Below are positions 13,201 through 25,365 of a DNA stretch of 64,000 nucleotides, one piece after another. Position numbers and translations under genes: made by a program. The DNA is from Mycocentrospora acerina (Eukaryota; Ascomycota; Dothideomycetes; Pleosporales): NCBI GenBank assembly GCA_022701365.1, contig JAKUHH010000053.1, positions 187,208 to 251,207 on the forward strand. The letters are read 5' to 3'. A model generated the notes under the pieces. That model did no database searches. It was given only the letters and a program-made list of their open reading frames with translations, and was not told the DNA's origin. The stretch's first letter is position 1. Every line of letters begins with the position of its first letter.

Positions 13201-14396
13201 GGCAATATGCTTTCGTCCAGCAATGAATCAGGTGCTGGTTTCTCGTTGAAAAATTTCAACATTGCACATGTCCACCTGAATCGTGACTGAGGCTAGGTAG
13301 AAGACGGGCTTCATTGAGAAACAGAGCTGGCTTGATGGTTGTCAGGAGGTGATTCAACCTGAGGATATGTACTGTTCTATCTCGTGGTCGATCAGATGAT
13401 AGATCATAGTACCTTTTTGGCTTGCATGGTACAGTGGGATAGAGCCGTGTCCTGACAGTAACTGGCCACAAGAATTGTGATACTGTTAGTGTTGACGAGA
13501 AGATGTAGTAATGTGCACCACCTTGAAAATGAGGCTACGCTAACAATCATCAGGCCGGCGTATTCATTCTTGAGCCCGTAATTTATGATGCTTATAATTA
13601 TCACGGAAGTAAAATTACAGTCAAGTACGGTTGCCTATACAGACGCCCATACACCACTCATCAAACGTAAATTGCCTAACATCATTTGGGTTTACAGAAT
13701 CTAGCTCCTAAGAAGTCTGTTTATGTTCTCAGATGTTGATTTGAAGACGTTGATCCCGAAATCGGGGTGTAAATATGTATCTGATGGTGCATTCACAGCA
13801 AATAATCGTCGTACATGATTATTTTCGTCTTCGACAAACGGGATATTAAACAATTTCTAGAGATTGATCAAAAGAGCCATTGTAGTGTTTGATTTTTTGA
13901 CCACTAAGAATTTTGAGGTGGAGCCAGTGAATAGGGATGGTGGCTTGTATCGCGATCTCATTTATCTCTCGCTCATCTCAAGTTTCGGTTAGCCAGGATT
14001 ATGCCGTACAAGATAAGTATTAGTCCCAACCCGAGAGATCGAATTTCCTTACGTTGTACTTATAGATCAGGCTGAGATTTAGGCGCGCTGACCTCTAGAT
14101 GACCTGGAGTCTGTATCTGCCCTTTTATCTCTATCGAATACACGATACATCTAGCGTAAACTAATGATCTTAAGATATTACTTCTAGCTACACCGATGAA
14201 GACAATGTTAGCATTATGCAGCTGATTAGTTAATTAAATTATTTTAGAATACCAGAAGGCTTTCCAGCCATCTACACATCGGGCTTTCATCATTGAGTAA
14301 GCTCAGCTTACCCTTGTTTCTTCAAATACGACGTTGAATTCGTGGCTTCCATTTCCAAACCTCTTCAGTTATATTTCATCTAGAAAAAATATCATC
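10296..14396. other. Intergenic stretch without a convincing intact gene
   Basis: Only short frames are present, overlapping on both strands. The single stretch with coding-like composition is 11226-11471, listed separately. No transposon ends, tRNA or tandem repeats were seen. Confidence 0.55.
11226..11471 (+). pseudogene. Coding-like exon remnant, function unknown
   Basis: Right after a good intron acceptor (TTATTTCAG ending at 11225) about 64 codons read smoothly with a hydrophilic, gene-like composition (PSLAEVEQRDMHDAKKPKY, then CPIIYFGPSNVPRSNGPKE). The frame meets TGA at 11416-11418, yet continues in the same frame for about 17 more sensible codons (FVVAEKESRAWISTEQYN). This looks like a surviving exon of a decayed gene. 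I do not recognise the family, and no matching exons could be joined on either side. Confidence 0.35.
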
Positions 14397-15085
14397 ATGT
14401 TGCCAAATCTTATTGTAGTAATGTCCTTAATCTCATTCAGCCTTGCTCTAGCGGTGAAACCAGTCACTTCAACAATAGATGCAACTATTACTCGTTCGCA
14501 ACCTAACACTGCGACTTTTTGTAAGAAGTCGAAACAACTCTTACTCTAGAGACTCAAGGTTGACATTTAGTAATCAGCTATTTCGACATTTTCTTTGACT
14601 CATCCCTACATTGCAAAATGAGCCGGCAAAAGTGAACGCACAATTATCGATCCCACCCCTCCTATCGTTAGCATCATAACCTTCACCGTTGTATTCTGGT
14701 ACTTGCAGCGAAGAGTAAGAAGAAAAAGGCCGCCTCTGCACAGAATCCACCCGAGACGCAGGACTCTGGAGAAGTCGTGGAAACCGTCGTCACAGAGATG
14801 GTGCAACAGGAGGATTTCAGCATAGATTTCTGATCCCTCTCACAGTCAATACGAATTACATGAGGTGCATAACACCAGGAGCTACATTTGGAGACAAACG
14901 ATTGAGTGGCCAAGCAAATTAATCACATTTTTTCCTTTTCTTCCGAACTCTTAGTCTGTACAGCAATTTGATTGTTAGAGCTGGTACGTTGTGCGGATCA
15001 AAGGTTTGTGTACAAAGGCTTGCAGATTTATACACATGAAACAGGAATGTGCTCAAGTGAGTTGGAAGGGAATGGAGTGCAGTAG
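14397..15085 (+). pseudogene. Degenerate tandem copy of the downstream single-pass membrane protein gene
   Basis: The N-terminus MLPNLIVVMSLISFSLALA closely resembles the signal peptide of the gene at 15878 (MYPSLTVVMSLFSTSIAVV). A membrane segment followed by basic residues (IITFTVVFWYLQRRVRRKR) can be read at about 14655-14730, and an acidic tail rich in E, T and V follows (about 14720-14833). The sequence at 15027-15083 (TACACATGAAACAGGAA and onward) is a near copy of 17100-17156 at the end of the downstream gene, so both ends of the duplicated unit are visible. The cysteine-bearing outer domain and Ser-rich stalk are missing and the parts lie in different frames, so the copy is broken. 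Confidence 0.6.
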
Positions 15086-15877
15086 GGCAAGGGAACTGGT
15101 TGTGTAAGTAGGTTATGTGGTAAAAAGTTAATTGATCCTGATTAATACAAATAGCGGCGTAGGCTCATCTCAACCTGTTGAATTAATCATTTTCAAATTT
15201 GTTCCCAACAGCCAATCGTTGCATAACTCGTTCAACCATGCAAATTTGACAATATTTTATGCGCTGGAGCCAATGTCAGAAAGTATGTCTATCTCACTGT
15301 GCTATACAAGCCAAAAAAGATAGCGAAGGTTTTTTAAATGATACATCTAGATAGAGCTGAAGATATCCCAGCACCCAACCTTCCTAAGTTCATCTTGAGT
15401 CTCTCAATAGAGAAGCTTTATTTCAAAACAAGCCTAAGCGGAGCCAGCAGAACCTTGGGTCTCAGAAACGCCAGCCGAAAAAGAAATGCGAAGTGTCATA
15501 AGCTAATTTAATTAGTACTTTTTCTCAGCTGCGCAGATTTTTTTCTTCTATTGGACCAACCAAACCACTTCTAGATTTATGTGGGGAAACCATAGCAATG
15601 ATAATACCCTACAGTGAGTTTCTTTTTTTCTGATCAAAGACATCACTTGATCCTAGACGTTAATGAGATGACCACGAGTAACACAAAATAAGGAAGAACG
15701 GATTTCAGCTTTGTATTTATTGTGAGAATTTAAAACATTTTGCTAATTGTCTTAGAATCCAGCTTGATTAACTGCTCCAGATCAGTTCATCCCCTCGTGT
15801 CAAATTCTGGTTGCTATTCTACTACAATAACATCTCAAATACCAAAGGCCAGGTTCTTGGAGAAGATCAAATTCTCG

Positions 15878-17166
15878 ATGTATCCCAGTCTTACAGTAGT
15901 AATGTCCTTATTTTCGACAAGTATCGCTGTTGTCTCGACATCAAACACTCCAAATTTAGAAGCACTTACAACTCCTCCAAGCCCGACGACCATGCTTTCG
16001 AAGAGGCAAATACCCAACACACGCATCGGATATTATACGATAAGCTCCACATGGACTGAATTTACGTGCCTCCCTGGAGAAATATTTTACCAGACCAAAG
16101 GTTATTGGGCCTGTCGTCCAACTAGTCTCCAATTCGGTTTATGTATACCTACTGATTGCTTAAATGGACTTGTTACTTTTTCTTGCCCATCCTCAATCGC
16201 AAGTGGAGGATCCGCAGTGCCGGAGTTAATTTACTCCTCTGCTTGGTACGCATACGTCAAACTTTTATTTCGAGAAAATATTCCTGAAAGGATTGGAGAC
16301 TGACAAACTTAAGTACTAAAGTTAATACCGCCAATCTCTACCAGTCACGCTCAGTGTGCAATATACTTAGTCTTTTCGACAGTGACAAAAAAAACACATT
16401 ATGGATTAATCCGGGCTGCGGCACTGGCCAGGTCAACTATGAGTTTTTTCAAACGATACCTCAAACCACGACACTGTGTAAGAAGTTCAAATTATTCCCA
16501 TTGGAGATATTCGTGGCTAACAGTTAGTAACTAGCTGCGTCAATCTCCATTTCATCTCAGTCCTCCAGTTCGAGCTCCATCTCCACCTCCACAACCGCTG
16601 AAATCCCTGCACCTGTGCCCAAATCCAAAAGCATGGTCTGGATCGCTGGTGCCGCCATCGGTGGCATAATTGGCCTCGCCCTCATCATCATCTTAGTCTG
16701 GTTCTGCCTTGTAAAACGCAAGAAGAATAAGACCGCCGGTGAACATAATTCCACAGCTCCTACTTCCCTGCCAGAGTCTTTTTCACCAACCTATCAGTAT
16801 CAAGTCGCCCAGTCCTCACAAAAATATCCACCACAGATGCAAAATACTCAAAAGCCCTCCCAACCTATCGTCACGGAGACAGTGCCCTACGGCGTTGCTA
16901 GCCAAGATAGCTGGGTCCCCTCTCAGTCAACGCATAGCCCAGAGCGTCAGTGGCCACAACAAGGAGACGCACAAATGGGTGGCCCGTCAATAAAAAAATC
17001 TCCTGCCTCTGTAACAACTAAGCTCCAGTTTGCGAAGCCAGTGTCAACACCGGCACTGGAAGAGCCTACGGAACTTGAAGGCGCGTGCAAGGGCCCGCAT
17101 ATATATACACACGAGGCAGGAACATTTTCAAGTGAGCTAGAGGGGAATGGAGTACATCGACATTGA
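15878..17166 (+). CDS. Single-pass cell-surface protein: signal peptide, Cys ectodomain, Ser-rich stalk, TM, basic anchor
   Basis: The start is ATG 15878, which opens directly on a signal peptide (MYPSLTVVMSLFSTSIAVVS); the frame extends upstream but without that feature. Exon 1 encodes a cysteine-bearing outer domain (residues ~40-115: FTCLPGEI, WACRP, CIPTDC). Exon 2 (about 16345-16477) adds VCNIL, NPGCG. Exon 3 (16535-17166) gives a Ser/Thr stalk, then WIAGAAIGGIIGLALIIILV as the membrane helix, stop-transfer KRKKNK, and a Pro/Gln-rich cytoplasmic tail of about 140 residues. This architecture is common in fungi for wall- or surface-sensing proteins of unknown ligand. Intron 2 (16478-16534) is clear. 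The exon 1-2 junction is not: the best GTACGC donor at 16246 leaves exon 2 out of frame, while weaker donors at 16217 or 16256 keep it. A broken tandem copy lies just upstream. Confidence 0.65.
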
Positions 17167-17971
17167 AAGGGTGAGATACGAATATAGGCTAGAAGGGAAG
17201 AAAACGATACAAAGTATTGGTTATCAGAAGTTGGACAAGTTCTTAAAATTTACTCTTATGAGGTATCTTAACGTCAGATATGCGTACTTTTTTGGTAATA
17301 AACCCTTTCTCAGTTTCTACAATCTAATAAATTCTTTCATGCCTCGCGTGCAGGAATCAAAATCTTCGAAATCGTTATCATTCGGACTGAAGCAGAATTT
17401 CAAGCGACTCCAGCTGAACTTTAGCCTGAAAATAGCTAGCGTACGTAATTTCGACTAGTCTACCAGGGAGCTAGCAATACCCTGAATGGTCTGTCATGAA
17501 TTTAATCAGATGGCAACTAGAATTAATCCTGTGATTTGAACCTGACTACGAGCTCCACAGTACGTAGATATGCACATGATCACCGGAGTGACAGAATAGC
17601 GCTGAAATTTTCCTAGGCAGCTGTACCAACATCAATGAATTCACTGCGGAACATTCAGTTGATAAACATCAGCTACGGCCTGATCGTTATGTTGTTTCCT
17701 TCAGCGATCTTTCTATCAGAATAAAGGTGTAAAATAATTCTCATTGCTGTAACTACTGTCTAGTTTGAGTGCAACTTTTTCGCCTGAGATGATGGCAGTT
17801 CGCGTAGATCGGGTTCAGCTCGACAGAGCTGAAGGCTTGGCTCAAGTGGCTCAGCCGCAATTCTTTGAAACTAAATTGTGCATACATTGAAGCGGCCGGC
17901 TGCTAGAAAAGCACCGTACCAGATTTACTTCCAGAGTTTATGCAAAGGTTTATGCTAGCCAGATTACAAAC
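17167..17971. other. Intergenic region upstream of the HET gene
   Basis: No gene is supported. The 17147-17458 frame overlaps the end of the previous gene and has no motif. The 500 bases before 17972 presumably carry the HET promoter, but no specific element is identifiable. Confidence 0.5.
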
Positions 17972-20359
17972 ATGTTTGGTAGGAATAAACCCGATGGACG
18001 CGACGGAACCAATGAGGCCAAATGGGCTGGTGTCGACCCCGCCATGAGGCTGATGATGGATAAGGATTATGCGAAGCAACTTGCACAGAACAGTAAAGTA
18101 TGCAGCGTCTGCAAGGATCTAGATCTACAGAACTACCCTTTTGCGGTCATCAACCGGGTCGATGGGGTTGAGCGACGGGAAGCAACAATTGAGCATGTCG
18201 ATATGGACTGGGCCACAAAAAACATCAAGAACTGCGGGTTCTGTGCCATGATCGCAGATGCCATCAAAGGGTTCTTTCCCGAATTTTACTGGGGAAGTAG
18301 AATGTCTCGACTTTGCTCAATAACCATGATCCAGGACGCGCCCATTCTTCTCACAGTTAAAAATCGAACGGAGACGGGCAAGGCTGAGAAGTGCGGCATT
18401 GAAATTTACCGAGAACCTCACGTATCTGTCCCATCCCTGAATTATCTAGGAGTCGTGTCATCTGCTGAGGGGAGTGCAAATTTATCAGACAGTTGGCTGC
18501 CATTCATCAAGAGTAGTCTGGAAGAGTGCACCACTGAGCACAAAGATTGTCGGGAAACGAATGCAGGGAAACCTCCGAGCCGCATACTGGATCTTGATGT
18601 GTTTGGAAAAGGGCCCGAATACCTTCGAGCCGACGTGCGTCTACGCAAGACGAACCCTTCAAAGACCCTCTGCTATGCCACGCTGAGCCATAGCTGGGGC
18701 CCCACCGGAATCGACTTCAAGCTCCTAGAGAGCAAACTTCAGGAGTTCATGAACCGGGTTCCGTTTGAAAGGCTTCCTGCGACGCATCAAGATGCCATTG
18801 TGCTGGCAAGGAAAATCGGCCTTCGGTACATGTGGATTGACTCGCTCTGCATAATTCAAGATAGCTCGTCCGACTGCCAGCGTGAGACAGCAATGATGGG
18901 CGACGTCTACTCCAACGCCTACGTGACCATTGCAGCCGTCTCATCGCCCAGCAGTGAGGTGCCGTTCCTGCACGGCCAGGAAGCGACCTACAAGGCAGAG
19001 CGGGTGCGATTCTACGGGCCCAGAATGAACCCGATCACCCGGGATTTCCTGGGGTTTTCTGGTCTGCGGAGGACTTCTGTGGCCCGGCTACACCGCCATG
19101 TCACGCTGTACGCCCGTCGCACGTTGAGGCTCGCGGCGTCAGCAGTAAACTCGGCTTCGTGGTCGGCGCCACAAGGCATCAGTGACGCTGTTCAGGGCCC
19201 GCTGTCCAAGCGTGCGTGGACGCTTCAGGAAAGAGCACTCGCGTCACGCGTCGTGCACTTCACGTCCGAGGGCCTGCGGTTCGAGTGCCCCACGCACTTC
19301 AAAGCTGAGGGCGGCCGTGTCCCGGCGCCAGGATACATCAGTCTCTGGCGAGAGCTGGAGGTCACTTTCGGGCGAGGAGGTCAATCACCAGGCAGCGAGG
19401 CGATTATGCGCGCGAGGCTTCAGCAGCTTTGGCGTCTCATGCTCGTCGACTACACAAAGCGTGATATAACGCGGCGGTCAGACCTGTTACCTGCGCTCTC
19501 AGGTCTTGCATCGCACATGCAGGAGCTCCACGGCGCCGAGTACCTAGCAGGTCTCTGGAGGGACCGACTGGTTGAGGATCTGTGCTGGACGACGCAAGAC
19601 GCCAAATGGAACAAAGCACCGTGCGTGCGCGCCGACGAGACGAGCGTGCCGTCGTGGAGTTGGGTATCGATCGCGCACCCCACAATCTACCCCATTATCA
19701 AGGAGAAGGGCCGGTTCGTGCCGCACTGTGAGGTGGTTCGATGCTCCACGAACCTAACTGAGAGCCAGTGGAACCGCTTTGGTCACGTCGTATCGGGCGA
19801 GCTGGTGCTGCGTGGGCCCGTGCGCAAGGCGAAGTTGACATACGCGGGGCAGTCAACAAGTTGTGCTCTGAACTCGGTAGACTTTGGCGCTGGATCAACT
19901 TCCCACCTGGAAGAAGATGCTCGGTTGATATCATTTGAACACGACCTGGGCAATGTCAAAGAAAAGACGTGGCGACGGGCGGCTGAAGGCGATAAGCCTA
20001 GCTGGGATGTCGCCGAGGTGTGGTGTCTCAAGGTGGGGACGTGGACCATGGGCGAGTCGCAGCAGGTCTTGGACGGTTTGGATCTCACTTTTATCATGGT
20101 GCTGGGAAAATCCAGCAGAGTTGAGGGCGCCTTTGAGAGATTGGGCTTTCTTGAGAAGGTTTATGGGGGTAAGGCATTCGATAATGTAGGAGGACTAATA
20201 GCGCAGAATGAGAGGATGGAAGAGCTCTTTAAAGAATTGGAAATGGATGGAATAATTCAACCCATGAAGCGGTCGATTCAAACCCAGAACACTCTCGATA
20301 GGCTCAAGACAGAGCCGGTATCTCCCAAAGCAACAGTAATGTCAATGACAATAGTTTGA
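17972..20359 (+). CDS. HET domain (heterokaryon incompatibility) protein
   Basis: This is an intact intronless frame of 795 codons starting at ATG 17972. The N-terminus has paired cysteines (CSVCKDLDL at ~45, CGFCAMI at ~90), common in this family. The HET domain (Pfam PF06985 type) spans about residues 233-420, with its hallmark blocks YATLSHSWG, GLRYMWIDSLCIIQD, ETAMMGDVYSNAYVTIAA and, further on, SKRAWTLQERALASRVVHF. The remaining ~370 residues are the usual variable C-terminus, including PSWSWVSI. HET proteins trigger cell death or growth arrest after fusion of genetically different hyphae; many paralogues have no proven incompatibility role. GC content is higher than in the flanks. Its trigger or partner cannot be deduced: no NLR or NACHT gene is adjacent. 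Confidence 0.95.
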   Translation: MFGRNKPDGRDGTNEAKWAGVDPAMRLMMDKDYAKQLAQNSKVCSVCKDLDLQNYPFAVINRVDGVERREATIEHVDMDWATKNIKNCGFCAMIADAIKGFFPEFYWGSRMSRLCSITMIQDAPILLTVKNRTETGKAEKCGIEIYREPHVSVPSLNYLGVVSSAEGSANLSDSWLPFIKSSLEECTTEHKDCRETNAGKPPSRILDLDVFGKGPEYLRADVRLRKTNPSKTLCYATLSHSWGPTGIDFKLLESKLQEFMNRVPFERLPATHQDAIVLARKIGLRYMWIDSLCIIQDSSSDCQRETAMMGDVYSNAYVTIAAVSSPSSEVPFLHGQEATYKAERVRFYGPRMNPITRDFLGFSGLRRTSVARLHRHVTLYARRTLRLAASAVNSASWSAPQGISDAVQGPLSKRAWTLQERALASRVVHFTSEGLRFECPTHFKAEGGRVPAPGYISLWRELEVTFGRGGQSPGSEAIMRARLQQLWRLMLVDYTKRDITRRSDLLPALSGLASHMQELHGAEYLAGLWRDRLVEDLCWTTQDAKWNKAPCVRADETSVPSWSWVSIAHPTIYPIIKEKGRFVPHCEVVRCSTNLTESQWNRFGHVVSGELVLRGPVRKAKLTYAGQSTSCALNSVDFGAGSTSHLEEDARLISFEHDLGNVKEKTWRRAAEGDKPSWDVAEVWCLKVGTWTMGESQQVLDGLDLTFIMVLGKSSRVEGAFERLGFLEKVYGGKAFDNVGGLIAQNERMEELFKELEMDGIIQPMKRSIQTQNTLDRLKTEPVSPKATVMSMTIV

Positions 20360-21149
20360 GAAATATGCAAAGAAGACTTGGGTAGATTACAATTGAACAG
20401 CCATGGGATCCTTGGTTGTACTCATTAGTGTCGCACATCAATGTAGAATCCATTTAGGAGCGTGTCGCAAGAAGAAGAGCTTCCCTTTTTCTGCATAGTA
20501 TTTCGTCGTGCGCGGCGTTACGTGCGACTCACAGCCACAACAAACTTGACCAAGAATAGGCAAGGCATTTGATTAAAAAGAAACAATTAAAAAAAAGTTA
20601 GAAAGATAAGATCTATAGTACTAAGTTGTCTTAATGTGAATTATTGATAAGTTTACACCAATCAGTGGTCTCTATGCGTAAGGCACATCGGCATTTGCCA
20701 AATATGGTACTTCTCCTAGATTCTACTGTTACGTAGAAGCTGTTTTTATCTAGCTTAAACTTTTCAAGTAAATGTTTGAGAAGAGACATGATAGTATGAT
20801 TAAGCAAGATGCAGCAACTTGTGTTTTCTTACGCACAACCCAATATTCAAATAGACATTGGAACATGAGCTCTATTTGATAATCCGTATCTTACTAATAA
20901 GATTTTAAGATATTATCCATACGAAAGCCTAGCCTCGTGTTGGACAGCTTTCCCTCTAGAGACTTATGTCACTCTACACCGAGAAAAAGTATTGACTTTA
21001 GCGAAATGCTCTGAGATGAGGCGAAGAACTTCTTGGAATGAAGTAGGTTTCATTTTACTGATTATGACCTTAATTAATGTTATTTCAGGATTGATATTTG
21101 AGTTAAGGATCTATAGGACCGAGTCATCGCAGCTCGCCTACGGATCACT
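20360..21149. other. Intergenic region between convergent genes
   Basis: It lies between the 3' ends of the HET gene (plus) and the membrane-protein gene (minus). No open frame, repeat or RNA gene was seen. Confidence 0.5.
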
Positions 21150-22533
21150 TTAGCTAAAATGAGGAACAAAATTGCTCCAATTTACAGCCGCATATATCTC
21201 AGGGGGCTGCGATCGAAAGGCAATGAATATAGCCACTAGAAGATAAAGGCGGAAAGTTACATACGTGGCAATGAGAACATACTCAAAATTCCCAATAATT
21301 CGGCTTTTTCCCTTTCCCTTTGCTCCGGACGTCTTCAGAAACAAACGGTTAAGTAATTTATGTACTTTTTCTCGGAACTTGTCGTTCGGAATAGCGGGCA
21401 AGCTTTGCAGAAAAAAAATGATTGCTGGCAGAACAGTTGAGCTAACAGCTGCTACTCTCCATAGAATAGTGTCAGCCTTAGACGGGAAGGCAAAATTCCA
21501 AGCCGCAATGTGTATAGACCCGAAAATGAAACCAGCCCCCAACGATATCCTCATGCTGTGTGCATGATGACCCGCGAAATAGTGGAATGTTCGAAGCCTT
21601 CCTTTGTTCTTAAATGCATCCGCAACACTCCTGCGGTATTCCTCACTGATTGGCCATTTAGATTCTTTCATCCAACCTGCATCAACTATGCTCTTCACAT
21701 GTAATGAATATCTTTTTTCCATCTTGGATCTACCTTTGAGTAAAGTAATTGTTCGGTTGACCTGCTGTGGTTTACTACAAGTGAATATAAGTAATAGAGT
21801 TACTCAAGATTATCTATCTTATGAGTGTTACTTACAAAAACCAGAAGGAGTAAGTTACAAGTGAACATCCAACAAATCCGATAGTTGCAAGCTCCAGGGG
21901 CGTAATTGGGAGGTTTTGTTGTACTCTTGCACCACACTGGATCACTAACCAAAGTGCTTGCACACACGCTATGGCCTTGACTAAAATATCTGCTTTGCTT
22001 TTATCCTTGATATCACTTTCAGTGACTTCCATTAAATCGTGTACATGTTGGGTATCATGTATGAGATTCAAAATCCCTTCGTGGTTGACGTTGTAGAATC
22101 TTGGATGATCATGTCCAACCTTGACCACAAATCCGCCCATGAGAGCAAAAAAGCCATGTGTAATAGTCCAGTTAAGATTTTTATATTTGGCTAGATCTCT
22201 CACAGAATCTCGAGCAAGCAGGAACTCACCAATTGCTGATCCAATTAATAATTCTGGTGCTATCGCTGTAATAGCCATGAGGGAAATTTTTCGAAATGAG
22301 ACTGAATAAGATTTTTCTCTTCCCTCAGGAACCATTGGATGTTGTATCGTCCACGTGCATATGAAAATCGTAAAGAGACATGTCCAGAGAATGTCAAATG
22401 TGCCGCGACCGTGAGGGAGGTTCGGTTTTGCAACCCAGCCTAGCCATACCGGATTTGTGTTATTGTTTGTAGCTAAAGATAGAGATCTTTCCATAGAGTG
22501 TTCGAGGCTTTGACCATGTAGTTGAGGTGACAT
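21150..22533 (-). CDS. Polytopic fungal membrane protein, uncharacterised family
   Basis: Two exons, 22533-21836 and 21774-21150, are separated by a 61-bp intron with a perfect GTAAGT donor and TTGTAG acceptor. Joining restores the frame through FWFFKPQQVN. The product is about 440 residues. Early on it carries RGTFDILWTCLFTIFICTWT, then APELLIGSAIGEFLLARDS, a histidine-containing segment (HGFFALMGGFVV), a loop with VTESDIKDKSKAD, and helices at LELATIGFVGCSLVTYSFWF. The second exon adds AHSMRISLGAGFIFGSIHIA, TILWRVAAVSSTVLPAIIFF and a final helix (YVLIATYVTFRLYLLVAIFI). I recognise this as a widespread family of fungal hypothetical integral membrane proteins; no transport activity is established to my knowledge. 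The gene appears intact. Confidence 0.8.
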
Positions 22534-25365
22534 ATTAAGACAGAATCTAGTACTACTTATTTGGTTTATCGGTTGTAGAAGGATCTAATAGAAGTTTAAT
22601 GTGAGATTGCAAAAAGATAAGGAACTACTTATATCACTTACATCCGAGAACTTAAAGACTAAAGAGGCATTGGAGTATCACATGTAATAACACATAATAT
22701 CCTTCCTACGCTTGCTGACATTTGAGTAAGTGCATGTACCTAAGTTCTATTCGGCCTAGTTGTGTTCAGCTCCTGCTACCGTATCCTTTGACCACCCTTT
22801 TTTTCAGGTCTTCATGCACAGCGATTAGGATAGGCACTTAATTCGATACAATTGAGCAACTAGCACTTTGTCGGGTAGTACTAAATTTTCTACCAAACCT
22901 TGTATGGAGAAAATCTGAATCTCAACTAACAACGAACCAGAGTTGACCGACGTTGGAAAAAGCAAATTATCTGAAAAGCAAGTAAACGCGACCCATGCCA
23001 GTCCAACAAATAGCCTCTCTTGCACTTGTACATTCTCCCAGACCTAGCCAATGTATAGAATTTATATTAGAATTTCAAAAACACTTAAAAATTTCATATA
23101 ATGTGGCACTGATGTTAGTAAACGAAGAAGTATGATGGTATTTTGTATCCATGTCTGCTGTTTAGAAACATTCCCCCAATAAAAAAAAATTCCTGCTTTA
23201 GTTCCTGTTAGAAATGTGTTTTCAGGTAGTGTCTTGGTGCTAAAAGTCTAATTCATTACTTTAGCTTTTAGCTATTACTAAGAATCAAGTGAAGTTGAAG
23301 TACCTTTGTGTTTCAGAAATAAACAATGGATAAACACTGCGCTTTTCTCTCTGTTTAGGTAGCAATATATTTTACACATATTGAAAAGCTAGTGTCCCAA
23401 GCAGTAAGAGTATTTTTGGATGTTTTTTCCGAGAGAATACATGTTGACAGAATTTGTTGTTCTATTTAGAGTACGTAGACTTGACACTATAAACGCTAGG
23501 GGCCCACAAGCCCATACACGTGATAGATCACCAGGCTGACAGACTATATAGACACTGTGTGTTCAAGAGCTCACACATGCTGTAGGATTTCAGCGTTGAC
23601 TGACATGCTGAGATGCATGAATTTATTGAATTCCGCACTCAATTGCCTCGATTGCCACTGATCAGAAACAGATAAAGAAAAATTTCAATTAGATATAGAA
23701 TACAAGATCAGCTCACACCGGCTGGCAAGCTGCGTAATTCAAGCGCTCGAAGTATAACAATTATGGCTAACAACATCATAGGATTTTAAAGAAGGAATAC
23801 TTATAATCAAGTGTTTATTAAAAACTAAATTTAGATTATTTTTGTCTTTAATCTTACTTGTGGAAAATTTCTTGTACTTAAATTTATTTCACCATGTTTC
23901 GCGATTTCTAAGCTGACTATTCTAAATTTCTTAATCTTCCACATGGATCTTTGTTACCGCAAAAACAATAATTAATTATTGAACCGATACATTCGCTCAT
24001 AATCATCAACATTTGATCTCGCAGTCTTCAAATCATTATCTCTAGATAGCTGCTCAACCGTGTCCAGACTGCAAACAATTTATTCCTTAAGAATAATACC
24101 GCGCTACCCTCTTTCCTGTCCAAGGTTCCAACGAGCCTGTCAACTAGTGCCGTCAATTCCAGAACTTTTTTGTATCGCCCAAAGACGGAGATGTTACCAC
24201 ATAGTGGCTATGTGATGAAGAAGAATATTGTTAAGCATTTTCTAGGAAATCTATTATTTGATAATAGCATATTTAATCTAATTTGCACCAAACAACCAAA
24301 AAAAGAATTTAAAATCTGTCGTTATGTTAGTTAAAATGGAAGCCGTAATGATGGTCTGATTTTACAGTGTAAGATTTGAGCAAGCCACTCACTGTATCGT
24401 CGTTGATTCAACACTTCATGTCCTTGTTTGGACGCGTTGAGGGAATTTCAACTTTGAAAACGAATGAATTGATACGCATCAGTGGCTCAATACAACCTTC
24501 ATTACCTACAGATATATATATCTCAATAAAAAGACCGGAGGAAGTAAGCTCCTTGGTACCTGGATTTAGGATGAATTCGATAGATGCCATACTTCTACAA
24601 ATTAGAGTCGTACGAGTAAAAATCTTGATCGAAGGTCTCTAATTCTACACTCGTTTAGTACCTGAACAACTTGTTTCGTGATTATCGGTCAAGTTTCGCA
24701 CTTTGTAACGGTTTCTGTGTATCAGAAGGACAACGTGGAAAACGAAGCTCAGTGAAATTGAGATTATAGATTAAGCAACAAAAGTCATCAGACGAATAGT
24801 CCAAGTCGACTAACTTCGTGTAGTATAGCTCAATTCGATTTGGTCTATTTTTAAGTTCGGTATTTTTAAAGATGCTGGTTCACAATTGTCGTGTCTGTCC
24901 CCTCGACATTCATGAATTTAACTATCTGTCACCTCCTGGTACGTATTCGCTCCCTGTTGTCACTCAATGTCCTCAAGAAGAGCCAAAATATAATTTAAGC
25001 ACCATTTCGCTCGATAGACTACTTCCAGCGACAAGTATTCAACTATCTCTATGGCCATCTCTTCTAAGTCCTGGTAATTTTATTTCTGATCAAACCTAGT
25101 TCTGCGGCGAATAGTATTAGGTGCGATGACATCATGTGATACTTAGGGCTCAGGTCACAAGCAAGAATTGAATAACAATCTCAAGGATTACTATAAGGAC
25201 AGGGTACTTTCTTCTGAAATATTTCAGTATCTCTGCATCCTATGCGAAATCAAACATTCTACACCTTCTGGCCTAGTAACAATTTACTCTTGCCTTATAA
25301 ACTTCTCATGATAATGAATTTTTGAAGATCGATAGCAGCTTCGACAATCCTGCAGGAAACTTGGC
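22534..25365. other. Long intergenic region, no supported gene
   Basis: Nearly 2.8 kb lies upstream of the membrane-protein gene and downstream of the tyrosinase gene. Frames such as 22825-23025, 24376-24642 and 24872-25099 are short, lack motifs and have no splice partners. Runs of A/T are moderate, not RIP-like. Confidence 0.5.

Noticed and set aside
15132..15323. 63-codon frame between the broken and intact membrane-protein genes
   Set aside because: No similarity to either copy and no motif; probably chance.
19437..19934. Several minus- and plus-strand frames over the HET gene
   Set aside because: They are shadows of the GC-rich HET coding region, whose frame has clear HET motifs.
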